The notes: generated by a model from the sequence alone, not told the origin. A stretch of 64,000 nt of DNA from Crystallibacter sulfonylureivorans_A (GCF_047607445.1 NZ_JBLKRT010000010.1:48978-112977), one strand, 5' to 3'. Shown: positions 8,189 through 16,181, counted from the first letter of the stretch. Made by a program: numbers and translations.

Positions 8189-9835
8189 TTAGCGGCCGCT
8201 GACTTCCGCCTTTTCGGCAGGGGCCTCAACCTCGGCATGGTGGCTGTGGGCAGCCTCCAGCTCGGCCGGGGTTACCGGTGCCACGCGATCCTCGAAGAAG
8301 AACCGGGACAGGGCACCGCGCAGCTTTTCAGTGCGCTTGATGTGGCCGGCCTTGTTCGGCTGAGCCGGTAGTACCTCAGGCGACTCGAAGTTGACCAGGC
8401 GGTACAGCTTGTAGTCGTTCAGCGGCTCGTGGACCTCGATGAACTCGCCGTGCGGCAGGCGGACGATGCGTCCGGTCTCCCGGCCATGCAGTGCGATCTC
8501 GCGGTCCTTGCGCTGCAGTGCAAGGCAGATGCGACGCGTGATGATGAAGCCGAGGATCGGGCCCAGGAAGAACAGCGCGCGCAGCCAGTAGGTCACGTCG
8601 TTCAGCGACACGTGGAAGTGCGTGGCGATCAGGTCCGAGCTGGCAGCAGCCCACATCACACAGTAGAACACGACGCCTGCAACACCGATGCCGGTGCGGA
8701 ACGGGGCGTTGCGCGGGCGGTCCAGGATGTGGTGCTCGCGGTTGTCCTTGGTGACCCAGCGTTCGATCCACGGCCAAGCGAACATCAGGGTGAACAGGAT
8801 GCCGGCCGGCACGAGAGCCGGGAGCAGCACGTTCAGCGAGACGGTCCGACCGAAGATGACGAACTCGCCCACACCCGGCATCAGGCGCAGCGCGCCATCC
8901 ACCCAGCCGATGTACCAGTCAGGCTGGGTACCGGCCGAGACGGGGGAGGGGTCGTAGGGTCCGTAGTCCCAGATCGCCAGGATCTGGAAGTTGGCCGCAA
9001 TGACCGCCAGGATGCCGAACACTACGAAGAAGAAGCCGCCTGCCTTGGCCGCGTAGACCGGGCCGACCGGGAAACCGACGACGTTGGACTCGGTACGGCC
9101 CGGGCCGGGGTACTGGGTGTGCTTGTGCACCACGACCATGAACAAGTGGATGGCGATCATCAGCAGGATGAGGGCCGGGACCAGCAGGATGTGGAGCACG
9201 TAGAGGCGTCCCACGATGTCGGTACCCGGGAACTCACCGCCGAAGAGCAGCAGGGAGATGTAGGTACCAACGAGCGGAATTCCCTTGATCACGCCGTCGA
9301 TAATGCGCAGGCCGTTACCGGAGAGCAGATCGTCGGGCAGCGAGTATCCGGTGAAGCCGGCAGCCAGGGCCAGAATCAGCAGGACGCAGCCGACAACCCA
9401 GTTCAGCTCGCGCGGCCGGCGGAAAGCGCCGGTGAAGAAGACGCGCAGCATGTGGAAGGATACCGAGGCGACGAACAGCAGTGCCGACCAGTGGTGCAGC
9501 TGGCGCATGAAGAGACCGCCGCGGACCTCGAAGGAGATCTGCAAGGTGGACTGGTACGCGACGGACATCTCGACGCCCTTGAGCGGGACGTACGGTCCGT
9601 CGTAGTGCGTCTCCGCCATCGACGGGTCAAAGAAGAACGTCAGGAACGTGCCGGAGAGCAGCAGGATGACGAACGAATACAGCGCGACTTCGCCGAACAT
9701 GAAGGACCAGTGGTCCGGGAAGATCTTGCGTCCGAATTCCTTGACGATCGAGGAGCCGCCCACGCGGGTGTCGACGAAGTTGGTGATCCGTCCGACCCGC
9801 GTCTTGGGTGCGTAAGTATCAGTTGAAGCGCTCAT
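8189..9835 (-). CDS. qcrB: Cytochrome bc1 complex cytochrome b subunit
   Basis: Holds both b hemes and the quinol sites of complex III. 548 residues, longer than mitochondrial cytochrome b because of the actinobacterial C-terminal extension after the eighth helix. Heme ligand helices show RQLHHWSALLFVASVSFHML and HILLVPALILLMIAIHLF. The Qo-site motif is PDWY, a form of the usual PEWY, in GTQPDWYIGWVDG. The ATG (9833-9835) lies two bases after the stop of qcrA, indicating coupled translation. It is the last gene of ctaE-qcrC-qcrA-qcrB. Confidence 0.97.
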   Translation of the reverse strand: MSASTDTYAPKTRVGRITNFVDTRVGGSSIVKEFGRKIFPDHWSFMFGEVALYSFVILLLSGTFLTFFFDPSMAETHYDGPYVPLKGVEMSVAYQSTLQISFEVRGGLFMRQLHHWSALLFVASVSFHMLRVFFTGAFRRPRELNWVVGCVLLILALAAGFTGYSLPDDLLSGNGLRIIDGVIKGIPLVGTYISLLLFGGEFPGTDIVGRLYVLHILLVPALILLMIAIHLFMVVVHKHTQYPGPGRTESNVVGFPVGPVYAAKAGGFFFVVFGILAVIAANFQILAIWDYGPYDPSPVSAGTQPDWYIGWVDGALRLMPGVGEFVIFGRTVSLNVLLPALVPAGILFTLMFAWPWIERWVTKDNREHHILDRPRNAPFRTGIGVAGVVFYCVMWAAASSDLIATHFHVSLNDVTYWLRALFFLGPILGFIITRRICLALQRKDREIALHGRETGRIVRLPHGEFIEVHEPLNDYKLYRLVNFESPEVLPAQPNKAGHIKRTEKLRGALSRFFFEDRVAPVTPAELEAAHSHHAEVEAPAEKAEVSGR

Positions 9836-9837
9836 GC

Positions 9838-10866
9838 TTAGCCACGCTCCCAGTAGCTCGGTCCAACAGGTTCATGGAAGTCGCTGGTCGCGACCAGGTA
9901 GCCCTCGTCGTCAACGCTGATCGGAAGCTGGGGCAAGGCGTGAGCGGCGGGGCCGAAGATCACCTTGCATTCCTGCGTCAGGTCGAAGGTCGACTGGTGG
10001 CAAGGGCAGAGCAGGTGGTGCGTGTGCTGTTCGTACAGCGCCACCGGGCATCCAACGTGGGTGCAGATCTTCGAGTAAGCAACGATGCCGTTGTAGTTCC
10101 AGTCTTCACGACCGGGGGAGACATGCAGCTCATCGGGGTTCAGGCGCATCAAGAGGACAACGGCCTTGGCCTTCTCCTCAAGCTTGTGCTCGGCTTCGTT
10201 CAGCCCTTCCGGGATAACGTGGAAGGCGGAACCGATGGTGACATCCGAGGCCTTGATCGGGGTGCCGCTGGGGTCGCGGGTCAGACGGACGCCGGCATCC
10301 CACATGGTGTGCCGCAGCACGTCCGGATTCAGGTCCTTGGAGAGGTCGCGGAAGATTCCGATGGCAGGCAGGATGGCCAGCACACCGGCGCCGATCAGCG
10401 TGTTGCGGATCAGCGGACGGCGGGAGATGCCCGATTCGTCGAGGACCTGGCCGATGATTTGTTCTGCGTCCCGGCGGTCCTCTTCGGTGCGGACCTCGTG
10501 GCGCTCTTCCACGATTTCGTGGTCAGGCATGAGGGTCTTGGCCCAGTGGACAATGCCGACGCCGATGCCCAGCATCGCGAAGGCCGTGCCCATGCCCAAG
10601 GTGAAGTTCTGAAAACGCAGCGTTGCGATGGTGTCATCCAAACGGATGCCAAAGTACCCGACGAAGAAAAGTACGGTGCCAATGATGGAGATTACGAAGA
10701 GTATCGCAACCTGGCGTTCGGCGCGCTTTTCCGCCCGGGGATCTTTGTCGGCACGGCGCGGGCGGTGCGGGGGAAGTCCAGGATCCTGAAACTTCTCCAC
10801 GTCGCTCTGACCAGCCGTAGCAACGGTGCCCGAGGTGCTCGGACTGCCGTGACTATGGTCGCCCAT
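9838..10866 (-). CDS. qcrA: Rieske iron-sulfur subunit of cytochrome bc1
   Basis: Carries the 2Fe-2S cluster that takes the first electron from quinol. 342 residues. There are three N-terminal membrane helices, the actinobacterial layout instead of one: AILFVISIIGTVLFFVGYF, FTLGMGTAFAMLGIGVGIV and TLIGAGVLAILPAIGIF. The cluster motifs are CTHVGC and CPCHQS, which give the two Cys, two His and the disulfide Cys. I chose the ATG at 10864-10866 (MGDHSHGSPS) with AGAGGG just upstream; an ATG four codons earlier (10878) is also possible. A strong hairpin lies between this gene and qcrC. Confidence 0.95.
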   Translation of the reverse strand: MGDHSHGSPSTSGTVATAGQSDVEKFQDPGLPPHRPRRADKDPRAEKRAERQVAILFVISIIGTVLFFVGYFGIRLDDTIATLRFQNFTLGMGTAFAMLGIGVGIVHWAKTLMPDHEIVEERHEVRTEEDRRDAEQIIGQVLDESGISRRPLIRNTLIGAGVLAILPAIGIFRDLSKDLNPDVLRHTMWDAGVRLTRDPSGTPIKASDVTIGSAFHVIPEGLNEAEHKLEEKAKAVVLLMRLNPDELHVSPGREDWNYNGIVAYSKICTHVGCPVALYEQHTHHLLCPCHQSTFDLTQECKVIFGPAAHALPQLPISVDDEGYLVATSDFHEPVGPSYWERG

Positions 10867-10915
10867 GATCCCTCTCATCCTTCTGTAAATAGTTCAAAAA
10901 CATAATGACTGGTGA

Positions 10916-10951
10916 CGCTTCTGCGGCGGCCTTTGCAGGCCGCCGGAAGCG
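10916..10951 (-). promoter_or_regulatory. Hairpin in the qcrC-qcrA intergenic RNA
   Basis: Starting four bases after the qcrC stop on the minus strand, CGCTTC-TG-CGGCGGCCT pairs with AGGCCGCCG-GAAGCG (15 bp, one 2-nt bulge, loop TTGC). qcrA follows 49 bp later in the same direction. About 16 bases past the stem the RNA has a five-U run. The structure may be a partial terminator or a 3' stabiliser that sets the qcrC to qcrA-qcrB ratio. Confidence 0.6.
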
Positions 10952-10955
10952 AAGG

Positions 10956-11768
10956 TTATGAAGACCGCTGGGTCAGCCAGATGGTGAACGCAATGACGAC
11001 ACCCAATCCGGCAGTCCACATCAGCAGGCCCTCGGATACCGGACCGAGCGAGCCGAGCGAGAAGCCACCCGGGGTGCCCTGTTCTTCAATCGTCTTCAGG
11101 AAGGCGATGACATCGCGCTTCTCCTCGGGGGAGATGTTCGCGTCGTTGAACACCGGCATGTTCTGGGGGCCGGTGGCCATGGCTTCGTAAATGTGTGCTT
11201 CGCTGACGCCGGCCAGGGCGGGGGCGAACTTGCCGCGTGTCAGGGCGCCGCCAGCGGCGGAAGCGTTGTGGCACATGGCGCAGTTGACGCGGAAGATCTC
11301 GCCGCCGGCGGCGGGATCTCCCTTGGAGACATCGAGAATGTCTTCGTCCGGGATGGCCGGACCTGTGCCGAGGGATGCCACGTACGCAGCCAGCTGCCTG
11401 GTCTGCTCTTCGTCGAACTGGTTCGGCTTGACCTGCGCCTGCGGGCCGGACATCTGCATCGGCATGCGGCCGGTTCCCACCTGGAAGTCGACAGCGGCAG
11501 CGCCAACACCGATCAGGGCCGGGCCTGCCTGGTTGCCGTGTGCACCCTCCGGGGCCCCGACTGCACCAATTCCGTGACAAGTTGCGCAGTTGGCCACGAA
11601 GAGCTTTTCGCCCTCTTCGATGTCCTGCGCGGAAAAGTTGGTGGTCTGGGCCTTGGCCTCGTTGACATTGCCAGCAACGGCGTACAAGCCGCCGGTGACC
11701 AGCAATCCCAAGAGCAACAGGGCAACGGCCGCCAGGGGGTGTCGTCGCCTCTGGGAGAGTGCCTTCAC
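10956..11768 (-). CDS. qcrC: Diheme cytochrome c subunit of cytochrome bc1
   Basis: Replaces both cytochrome c1 and soluble cytochrome c in actinobacteria by passing electrons straight to CuA of CtaC. 270 residues. The order is: basic N-terminus and a signal/anchor helix (about 12-35), first c-type domain with CATCHG, second with CAMCHN, and a C-terminal helix (GLLMWTAGLGVVIAFTIWL). The start is GTG (11766-11768), with AGGAA about eight bases upstream. The longer reading frame to 11828 adds a His/Arg-rich segment without a signal sequence. It lies between ctaE and qcrA in the operon. Confidence 0.96.
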   Translation of the reverse strand: MKALSQRRRHPLAAVALLLLGLLVTGGLYAVAGNVNEAKAQTTNFSAQDIEEGEKLFVANCATCHGIGAVGAPEGAHGNQAGPALIGVGAAAVDFQVGTGRMPMQMSGPQAQVKPNQFDEEQTRQLAAYVASLGTGPAIPDEDILDVSKGDPAAGGEIFRVNCAMCHNASAAGGALTRGKFAPALAGVSEAHIYEAMATGPQNMPVFNDANISPEEKRDVIAFLKTIEEQGTPGGFSLGSLGPVSEGLLMWTAGLGVVIAFTIWLTQRSS

Positions 11769-11846
11769 TTGATGGTTCCTAACTCTGCGGTGCGTGTGCG
11801 TAGATGTTCGGCCGGGGTGAGCCTGCACGATGCGGGCCCTGGCCGT

Positions 11847-12485
11847 CTACTTCAGGAAGTAGATGATGATGAAGAGAGCGATCCACACGACGTCGACGAA
11901 GTGCCAGTAGTACGACGTGACGATGGCGGATGTGGCTTCGAAGTGACCGAACTTCTTAGCGACATAGGCGCGGCCGATGATCAGCAGGAAGGCGATGAGC
12001 CCGCCAGTGACGTGAAGGCCGTGGAAGCCGGTAGTGATGTAGAACGCTGACCCGTAGGCGTTGGAGGACAGCGAGACTCCCTCGGAGACGAGCATCGCGT
12101 ATTCGTAGGCCTGGACGGAGACGAAGACGGCACCGAGGAAGAACGTCAAGAGGAACCACTCGACCATGCCCCACCTGGCGACATTGAGGAGACCGCCGGT
12201 GCGGCGGGCCTGCAGGCGCTCTGCGGCGAAGACGCCGTACTGGCAGGTGAAGGAGCTGGACACCAGGACGATGGTGTTGGCCAGCGCGAATGGAACGTTC
12301 AACTTTTCGGTTTCAATCGCCCACATCTCGCCGGAAGTGGCGCGGAGGGTGAAGTACATGGCGAAAAGACCGGCAAAGAACATCAGCTCGCTGGAGAGCC
12401 ACACAACGGTTCCGACAGAAACCAGATTGGGGCGGTTCAGCGTTGGATGCGCCGGGGTGCTGGGGGCGTGGGTTGCAGTTGTCAC
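11847..12485 (-). CDS. ctaE: Cytochrome c oxidase subunit III
   Basis: Structural subunit of the aa3 oxidase. 212 residues with five membrane helices, matching the short five-helix bacterial form. Motifs: VGTVVWLSSELMFFAGLFA, AFYITTGFHGLHVTGGL and SYYWHFVDVVWIALF near the C-terminus (family signature with the buried His and Glu). The start is GTG (12483-12485), six bases after a CATAAT -10 box (12492-12497) and without a Shine-Dalgarno, so it is probably leaderless. It is the first gene of ctaE-qcrC-qcrA-qcrB and is divergent from trpD. Confidence 0.96.
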   Translation of the reverse strand: MTTATHAPSTPAHPTLNRPNLVSVGTVVWLSSELMFFAGLFAMYFTLRATSGEMWAIETEKLNVPFALANTIVLVSSSFTCQYGVFAAERLQARRTGGLLNVARWGMVEWFLLTFFLGAVFVSVQAYEYAMLVSEGVSLSSNAYGSAFYITTGFHGLHVTGGLIAFLLIIGRAYVAKKFGHFEATSAIVTSYYWHFVDVVWIALFIIIYFLK

Positions 12486-12633
12486 AAGGCCATTATGTCT
12501 ATAAATCCGCCTAGTTCACCAATGCATCCGAACGCGCGGCGCGGCGTTTGGGTTCCCAACCCGCGGTATTCCGCGGAACGGCGCGGAAGTTAACAATCCG
12601 GAAGTTTCTACAAAACGTAGATAACCTAGTGAA
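12486..12633. promoter_or_regulatory. Divergent ctaE/trpD promoter region with nested palindromes
   Basis: 148 bp carrying both starts. For ctaE (minus) the -10 is CATAAT (12492-12497). For trpD (plus) TAACCT (12622-12627) lies six bases before its GTG. Three small dyads are visible: GGGTT-CCC-AACCC (12550-12562), TTCCGCGGAA (12569-12578) and TCTAC-AAAAC-GTAGA (12607-12621), the last abutting the trpD -10. They could be operators for a shared regulator; none matches a motif I can name. There is no trp-leader peptide. Confidence 0.5.
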
Positions 12634-13686
12634 GTGACGACGGAACCGAACGCTCAGAACACACCCACCTGGCCGGAACTGATTTCAGCCCTGATCTCGC
12701 GGCAGGACCTTACGTCCGCTCAAACGGAGTGGGCGATGAATGCCATCATGTCCGGCGCGGCCACCGATGCGCAGATGGCGGGCTTCCTGGTCGCGTTGCG
12801 CGCGAAGGGCGAGACCGTCGACGAACTGACAGGGCTGGTGGAGGCCATGGTCGGCAACGCGCGGCCGATCGACATTCCCGGCGAGAAGCTGGACATTGTC
12901 GGCACGGGCGGAGACCGGCAGAACACCGTCAACATTTCTTCCATGGCCGCCTTGGTGTGCGCTGGGGCCGGCGCCCGGATCGTCAAGCACGGGAACCGGG
13001 CGGCGTCGTCGTCCTCCGGTTCAGCCGATGTGATTGAAGCCCTGGGAGTCCGTCTTGACCTCCCCGTGGAGCGGGTGGCGCAAACAGCCGTCGACGCCGG
13101 CATCACCTTCTGCTTTGCCCAGGTCTTCCATCCGTCCATGCGCTACGCGGGCGCTGTCCGCGGAGAACTTGGAGTGGCCACGGCCTTCAACTTCATGGGA
13201 CCGATGACCAATCCGGCAAACCCCACGGCGGCCGCCATCGGCGTTGCTGACGCCCGGCTGGCGCCGCTGATTGCCGGCGTGCTGGCTGCCCGCGGCATCC
13301 GCGCGCTGGTATTCCGCGGCGGGGACGGGCTGGACGAGCTGACCACGACGGGTCCTTCATCGGTGTGGGAAGTCCGTGACGGCGCCGTCACGCAGTATGA
13401 CTTGGATCCCTTGGACCTGGGCGTCGCTCGGGCCACACTGGACGACCTGCGCGGCGGCGATGCGGCTGCGAACGCCGAGGTGGTGCGCCGCGTCCTGGCC
13501 GGCGACAAGGGGCCGGTGCGGGACGCCGTCGTCCTGAATGCTGCGGCAGCGCTGGTAGCCAATGACATGTCCGCGGACGCACCGCTGCTGGAACGGCTGG
13601 CGGACGGCTTGGCGCGCGCCAACGCGGCCATCGACAGCGGTGCTGCGGCCGGGGCCTTGCAGCGTTGGATCGATGCTACGCGCTGA
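12634..13686 (+). CDS. trpD: Anthranilate phosphoribosyltransferase
   Basis: Transfers the phosphoribosyl group from PRPP to anthranilate in tryptophan synthesis. 350 residues, normal length. Motifs: DIVGTGGDRQNTVNISSMAA (PRPP/Mg loop), VKHGNRAASSSSGSADV (KHGN), FCFAQVFHPSM, FNFMGPMTNPANP and GGDGLDELTTTG. The GTG start lies six bases after a TAACCT hexamer, so the mRNA is probably leaderless. It is a lone trp gene here; the rest of the pathway is not in the window. Confidence 0.97.
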   Translation: MTTEPNAQNTPTWPELISALISRQDLTSAQTEWAMNAIMSGAATDAQMAGFLVALRAKGETVDELTGLVEAMVGNARPIDIPGEKLDIVGTGGDRQNTVNISSMAALVCAGAGARIVKHGNRAASSSSGSADVIEALGVRLDLPVERVAQTAVDAGITFCFAQVFHPSMRYAGAVRGELGVATAFNFMGPMTNPANPTAAAIGVADARLAPLIAGVLAARGIRALVFRGGDGLDELTTTGPSSVWEVRDGAVTQYDLDPLDLGVARATLDDLRGGDAAANAEVVRRVLAGDKGPVRDAVVLNAAAALVANDMSADAPLLERLADGLARANAAIDSGAAAGALQRWIDATR

Positions 13687-13739
13687 TGACTGCTGCTGCC
13701 GATTACTGGCGGCAGGTTAAGCGGCCGACCGCTTAAAGC

Positions 13740-13787
13740 GAAGTGCCCCGGGTGCCAGTTCCCATGAACTGGCATCCGGGGCACTTC
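13740..13787. terminator. Long hairpin terminator after trpD
   Basis: 22-bp stem (GAAGTGCCCCGGGTGCCAGT... against its complement, with one G-T step), loop CCAT, between trpD and the convergent Lrp-type gene. Palindrome ends 14 bp before the end of the minus-strand gene, so it serves both. Confidence 0.85.
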
Positions 13788-13801
13788 CGCCGCTGGCTGC
13801 C

Positions 13802-14080
13802 CTACTCGAATCCCAGCGAGAAAGCGGCATCCAGATCATGCTTTGAATAGGCACGGAAGGCGATGTGCGTTGTGGTGGCCTGTACGCCCTTGACCTTCGA
13901 GAGGCGGTCGGCGATCACGTCGGCCAGGTCGTCGTGCTTGGCTACACGGGCCACAGCGATCAAGTCCCATTCGCCGGTGACCGAGTAGACCTCGCTGATG
14001 CCCTCGATCTCGGAGATTTCCTGCGCGCACTCCGGGATCCGGGTTGCATCGGTCCGGATGAGAACGAATGCTGTAGCCAC
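13802..14080 (-). CDS. Stand-alone RAM (Lrp/AsnC ligand-binding) domain protein
   Basis: 92-residue protein that corresponds only to the effector-binding half of Lrp/AsnC regulators; there is no helix-turn-helix. It starts VATAFVLIRTDATRIPECAQ, continues with SVTGEWDLIAVARV, the glycine-containing ligand loop, and ends near FRAYSKHDLDAAFSLGFE. Such RAM-only proteins usually form dimers or octamers that bind amino acids. The GTG start (14078-14080) is placed by GAAAGG seven bases upstream; the longer frame to 14119 lacks similarity. It is conserved beside the oxidase/trpD genes in related actinobacteria as far as I recall. Function unknown. Confidence 0.85.
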   Translation of the reverse strand: MATAFVLIRTDATRIPECAQEISEIEGISEVYSVTGEWDLIAVARVAKHDDLADVIADRLSKVKGVQATTTHIAFRAYSKHDLDAAFSLGFE

Positions 14081-14124
14081 TGCACTGCCTTTCTGCTGGA
14101 ACGGAATCTTTCCTATCACCGAGG

Positions 14125-14535
14125 TTATTCCACCCGCCGACGGAAGCGTAGTTTGATGAACAGTGTCGCCAGCGCGCGCCAGCCCAGCAGCAGCGCGCCG
14201 AGCACCAGGAACGTCACGATCTGGAACGACACTGCGAGCCCACCTCCTGCCAGGCCCCGCAGGGCAAGACCCAGGACCACTGCTGCCAGCCAGACCGCAA
14301 CCCCGGTGGGCCAGAGCGCGATCGGCCGGCGCCAGCCGCGCACAACCGCCCAGCCAATCAGTGCCCCGATCAGGAACGGGGCTGCGGTCAGGAGAATGCC
14401 GACGACGGCAAGGCCGTGTTCATGCGTGTTTCGGCCGGCTGCCGCAAACAGAACGATGGCCGCCAGATCCAGGGCCAGCGACCCTGCAGCCAGCGGCAGG
14501 CCAGCGTGAAGCCGAGGGGAAGTTTCAGTCACCAC
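14125..14535 (-). CDS. DUF3054 membrane protein
   Basis: 136-residue integral membrane protein with four hydrophobic helices (about 14-32, 42-65, 73-92, 100-122). Family features are an early AAxxLFAAAGRNTHEHGL-like segment, a WRRPIALWPTGVAVWLAAVV stretch, and LGWRALATLF near the end. Function unknown. It starts at GTG (14535 or the adjacent GTG at 14532) and ends 44 bp upstream of the RAM gene, so the two may be cotranscribed on the minus strand. Confidence 0.8.
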   Translation of the reverse strand: MVTETSPRLHAGLPLAAGSLALDLAAIVLFAAAGRNTHEHGLAVVGILLTAAPFLIGALIGWAVVRGWRRPIALWPTGVAVWLAAVVLGLALRGLAGGGLAVSFQIVTFLVLGALLLGWRALATLFIKLRFRRRVE

Positions 14536-14615
14536 TCCAGACTATCGGCCGCGGGCGGGCGTACGATTCGGCTAGGCCAGAGTGCGGAACCGAAGCGACC
14601 GAGGGGAGAGGAAGC

Positions 14616-14987
14616 ATGAAGCTGGCGCAGGTTGCTTTGGGCGTGCAAGACCTGGACCGAGCAACTGCTTTCTACACCGAATTATTCGGGTATCCGCCAG
14701 CCGGCGTCTTTAATCCGCCGGGGTTGGTGTTCTTCGATCTCGACGGCGTCCGGCTGCTGTTGGAGGTTGGAGCGCCGGCGGCGCTGTTGTACCTGCAGGT
14801 GGATTCGGTCAGGAACCGGGTGGAGGAACTGCGCCGGCACGGAATCACGGTAGTCGAGGAGCCGCACGTGATCTTCCGGCATGAGGATGATGCCTTGGGG
14901 CCGGCCGGAACGGACGAATGGATGGCTTTTGTCCGTGATTCGGAAGGCAACCTGGTGGGTCTCGTCAGCCACGAGCCGGGGGAATAG
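14616..14987 (+). CDS. VOC (glyoxalase/dioxygenase fold) protein
   Basis: 123-residue single VOC module with MKLAQVALGVQDLDRATAFY, FFDLDGVRLLLE and DPxGN-like DSEGNLVGLVSHEP. Its metal ligand pattern (His/Gln at position 6-7 and a terminal Glu) is incomplete: Q5 replaces the usual His and there is no FxDPDGN, so catalysis is uncertain. GAGGGGAGAGGAAGC gives a strong ribosome site for ATG 14616, while the frame upstream is unrelated. Members of this superfamily act in methylglyoxal, antibiotic or aromatic metabolism; I cannot choose between them. Confidence 0.8.
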   Translation: MKLAQVALGVQDLDRATAFYTELFGYPPAGVFNPPGLVFFDLDGVRLLLEVGAPAALLYLQVDSVRNRVEELRRHGITVVEEPHVIFRHEDDALGPAGTDEWMAFVRDSEGNLVGLVSHEPGE

Positions 14988-15011
14988 CGGCGTCGGCTTG
15001 CGGTCCTCTAC

Positions 15012-15057
15012 ACAACCCTGCATAGTTGTGAGAATAATTACAAGGAAGCAGGGTTGT
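15012..15057 (+). promoter_or_regulatory. 10-bp inverted repeat framing the SatD-like gene promoter
   Basis: ACAACCCTGC (15012-15021) and GCAGGGTTGT (15048-15057) are exact inverted copies. The right arm ends at the start codon. Between them lie AATAAT/TAATTA (15033-15040), a likely -10, and the ribosome site AAGGAAG. A shorter ACAAC...GTTGT dyad (15012-15016/15025-15029) is nested in the left half. The left arm would cover the -35 and the right arm the transcription or translation start, which suits a repressor loop or an RNA stem that hides the AUG. Confidence 0.6.
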
Positions 15058-15645
15058 ATGTTTGTGCTGACGGTTGACCAGCGTCGGTCCCGAAGCCGCG
15101 AGGATCTGGTGGAGGACGCAGTTGACGTCCTGAACTCCGATTCCGCCCGCCCGCTGCTCCGCAGGTTCGAACGCACTGCCGGGGATGAGATGCAGGCAGT
15201 CATTGCCGACGCCTCGGTGGCGGGGGGAATCGCGTTGGATTTGGCCACCAGCAACAACTGGAGCGTCGGCATCGGCATCGGCACCGTGGATGACCCGCTG
15301 CCGGAGTCCACGCGGGCAGGCTCGGGTCAGGCGTTCGAGCGTGCGCGGGAAGCGGTAACCGCAGCCAAGACCGCCCCGGGGAACATCGCCGTCTCTGGTG
15401 CCCGAACGGAAGCCGGGCATGCGGAAGCAGTGCTGCAGTTGCTGGTATCCGTGGCACGCAAGCGCAGTAAGGAGGCGCGCGAAGCCGGGGAGCTCAGTGA
15501 TCAAGGACTCACCCAGCAGCAAATCGCCGAACGGCTGGGCATCACGCAGCAAGCTGTCTCAAGCAGGCTGCATAGTGGACTTTGGCACGAGTGGCGCCGG
15601 GGGCAAACGGTGGCACTGGCACTGCTGGAAGGAGCCGATCGATGA
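15058..15645 (+). CDS. SatD-like regulator: D/GDE domain plus C-terminal helix-turn-helix
   Basis: 195 residues. The N-terminal half matches SatD family features as I remember them: VDQRRSR (Asp7), RTAGDEMQAV (GDE at 42-44), SVGIGIG (69-75) and GSGQAFERAREAV (88-100). Residues 150-173 form a sigma-4/LuxR-like helix-turn-helix (LTQQQIAERLGITQQAVSSR). The product is therefore likely a cytosolic DNA-binding protein with a sensor or enzymatic N-domain. The D...GDE...GIG spacing recalls nucleotide cyclase/GGDEF palm domains; that is inference. ATG 15058 follows AAGGAAG. The stop overlaps the start of the next gene by four bases (ATGA), so the two are translationally coupled. Confidence 0.75.
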   Translation: MFVLTVDQRRSRSREDLVEDAVDVLNSDSARPLLRRFERTAGDEMQAVIADASVAGGIALDLATSNNWSVGIGIGTVDDPLPESTRAGSGQAFERAREAVTAAKTAPGNIAVSGARTEAGHAEAVLQLLVSVARKRSKEAREAGELSDQGLTQQQIAERLGITQQAVSSRLHSGLWHEWRRGQTVALALLEGADR

Positions 15646-16166
15646 GCGCTGTGGCACTCGTGGTGCTCTGCGTGGCTGCTGCCGTGGCCGGTCCAATGTA
15701 CTTTGAGCGGTTCCAGGGAGCGGGTAACCGCTGGCTCTACGCTGCCAGCGGCCTCTCGCTGCTGCTGCTGGGGGTCGCGGCGCTGCTGGCGGTGCTGGGG
15801 CAGGGCGGGCTGGGGCCAGTCGCCTATGCCTTGGGCGTGGCGGCGGCCGCGATCGGCGGCGGCCCTGCCACAGTCACCATCCTGCGGTTGTCCTTCAACG
15901 CCTCCCACCCGGAGAACCACAGCGACCCGGAGGAGTCTCCGGTTCTGCGCGGAGGCGCCTGGATCGGAGTGCTCGAGCGGACAGCCATTGCTTCGACGCT
16001 GTTGGCCGACTGGCCGGAAGGCCTGGCTGTTGTCCTGGCGGTGAAGGGCTTGGGCCGGTACTCAGAGCTCGGCCAGTCCGGGGCAGCCGAGCGATTCATC
16101 CTCGGCACGTTCGCGAGCGTACTCTGGGCCGCGGCAGCCACCGGCATTGCGGTGCTGGTGCGATGA
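15642..16166 (+). CDS. Integral membrane protein coupled to the SatD-like gene
   Basis: 174 residues with about five hydrophobic helices: 1-17, 30-53, 58-80, then GVLERTAIASTLLADWPEGLAVVLAVKGLGRYSEL, and 150-172. The conserved-looking ERFILGTFASVLWA near the C-terminus resembles the DUF3307-type proteins that accompany SatD-like genes in other bacteria. A short hydrophilic loop (NASHPENHSDPEESP) lies near residue 90. Its role is unknown. The ATGA overlap with the upstream regulator implies one functional unit. Confidence 0.75.
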   Translation: MSAVALVVLCVAAAVAGPMYFERFQGAGNRWLYAASGLSLLLLGVAALLAVLGQGGLGPVAYALGVAAAAIGGGPATVTILRLSFNASHPENHSDPEESPVLRGGAWIGVLERTAIASTLLADWPEGLAVVLAVKGLGRYSELGQSGAAERFILGTFASVLWAAAATGIAVLVR

Positions 16167-16181
16167 GCGGGCAATAGCCGG

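Noticed and set aside
8429..9826. 465-codon open frame on the plus strand opposite qcrB
   Set aside because: GC-rich shadow of a real gene; composition is Glu/Asp/Arg/Gln repeats and no domain, while qcrB on the other strand is unmistakable.
12486..12633. Tryptophan attenuator for trpD
   Set aside because: No leader peptide with Trp codons and no room for alternative hairpins before the leaderless start.
14163..14615. N-terminal extension of the VOC gene in the same frame
   Set aside because: Covers the DUF3054 gene on the opposite strand and has Pro/Arg/Ser-rich text; a strong ribosome site marks ATG 14616.
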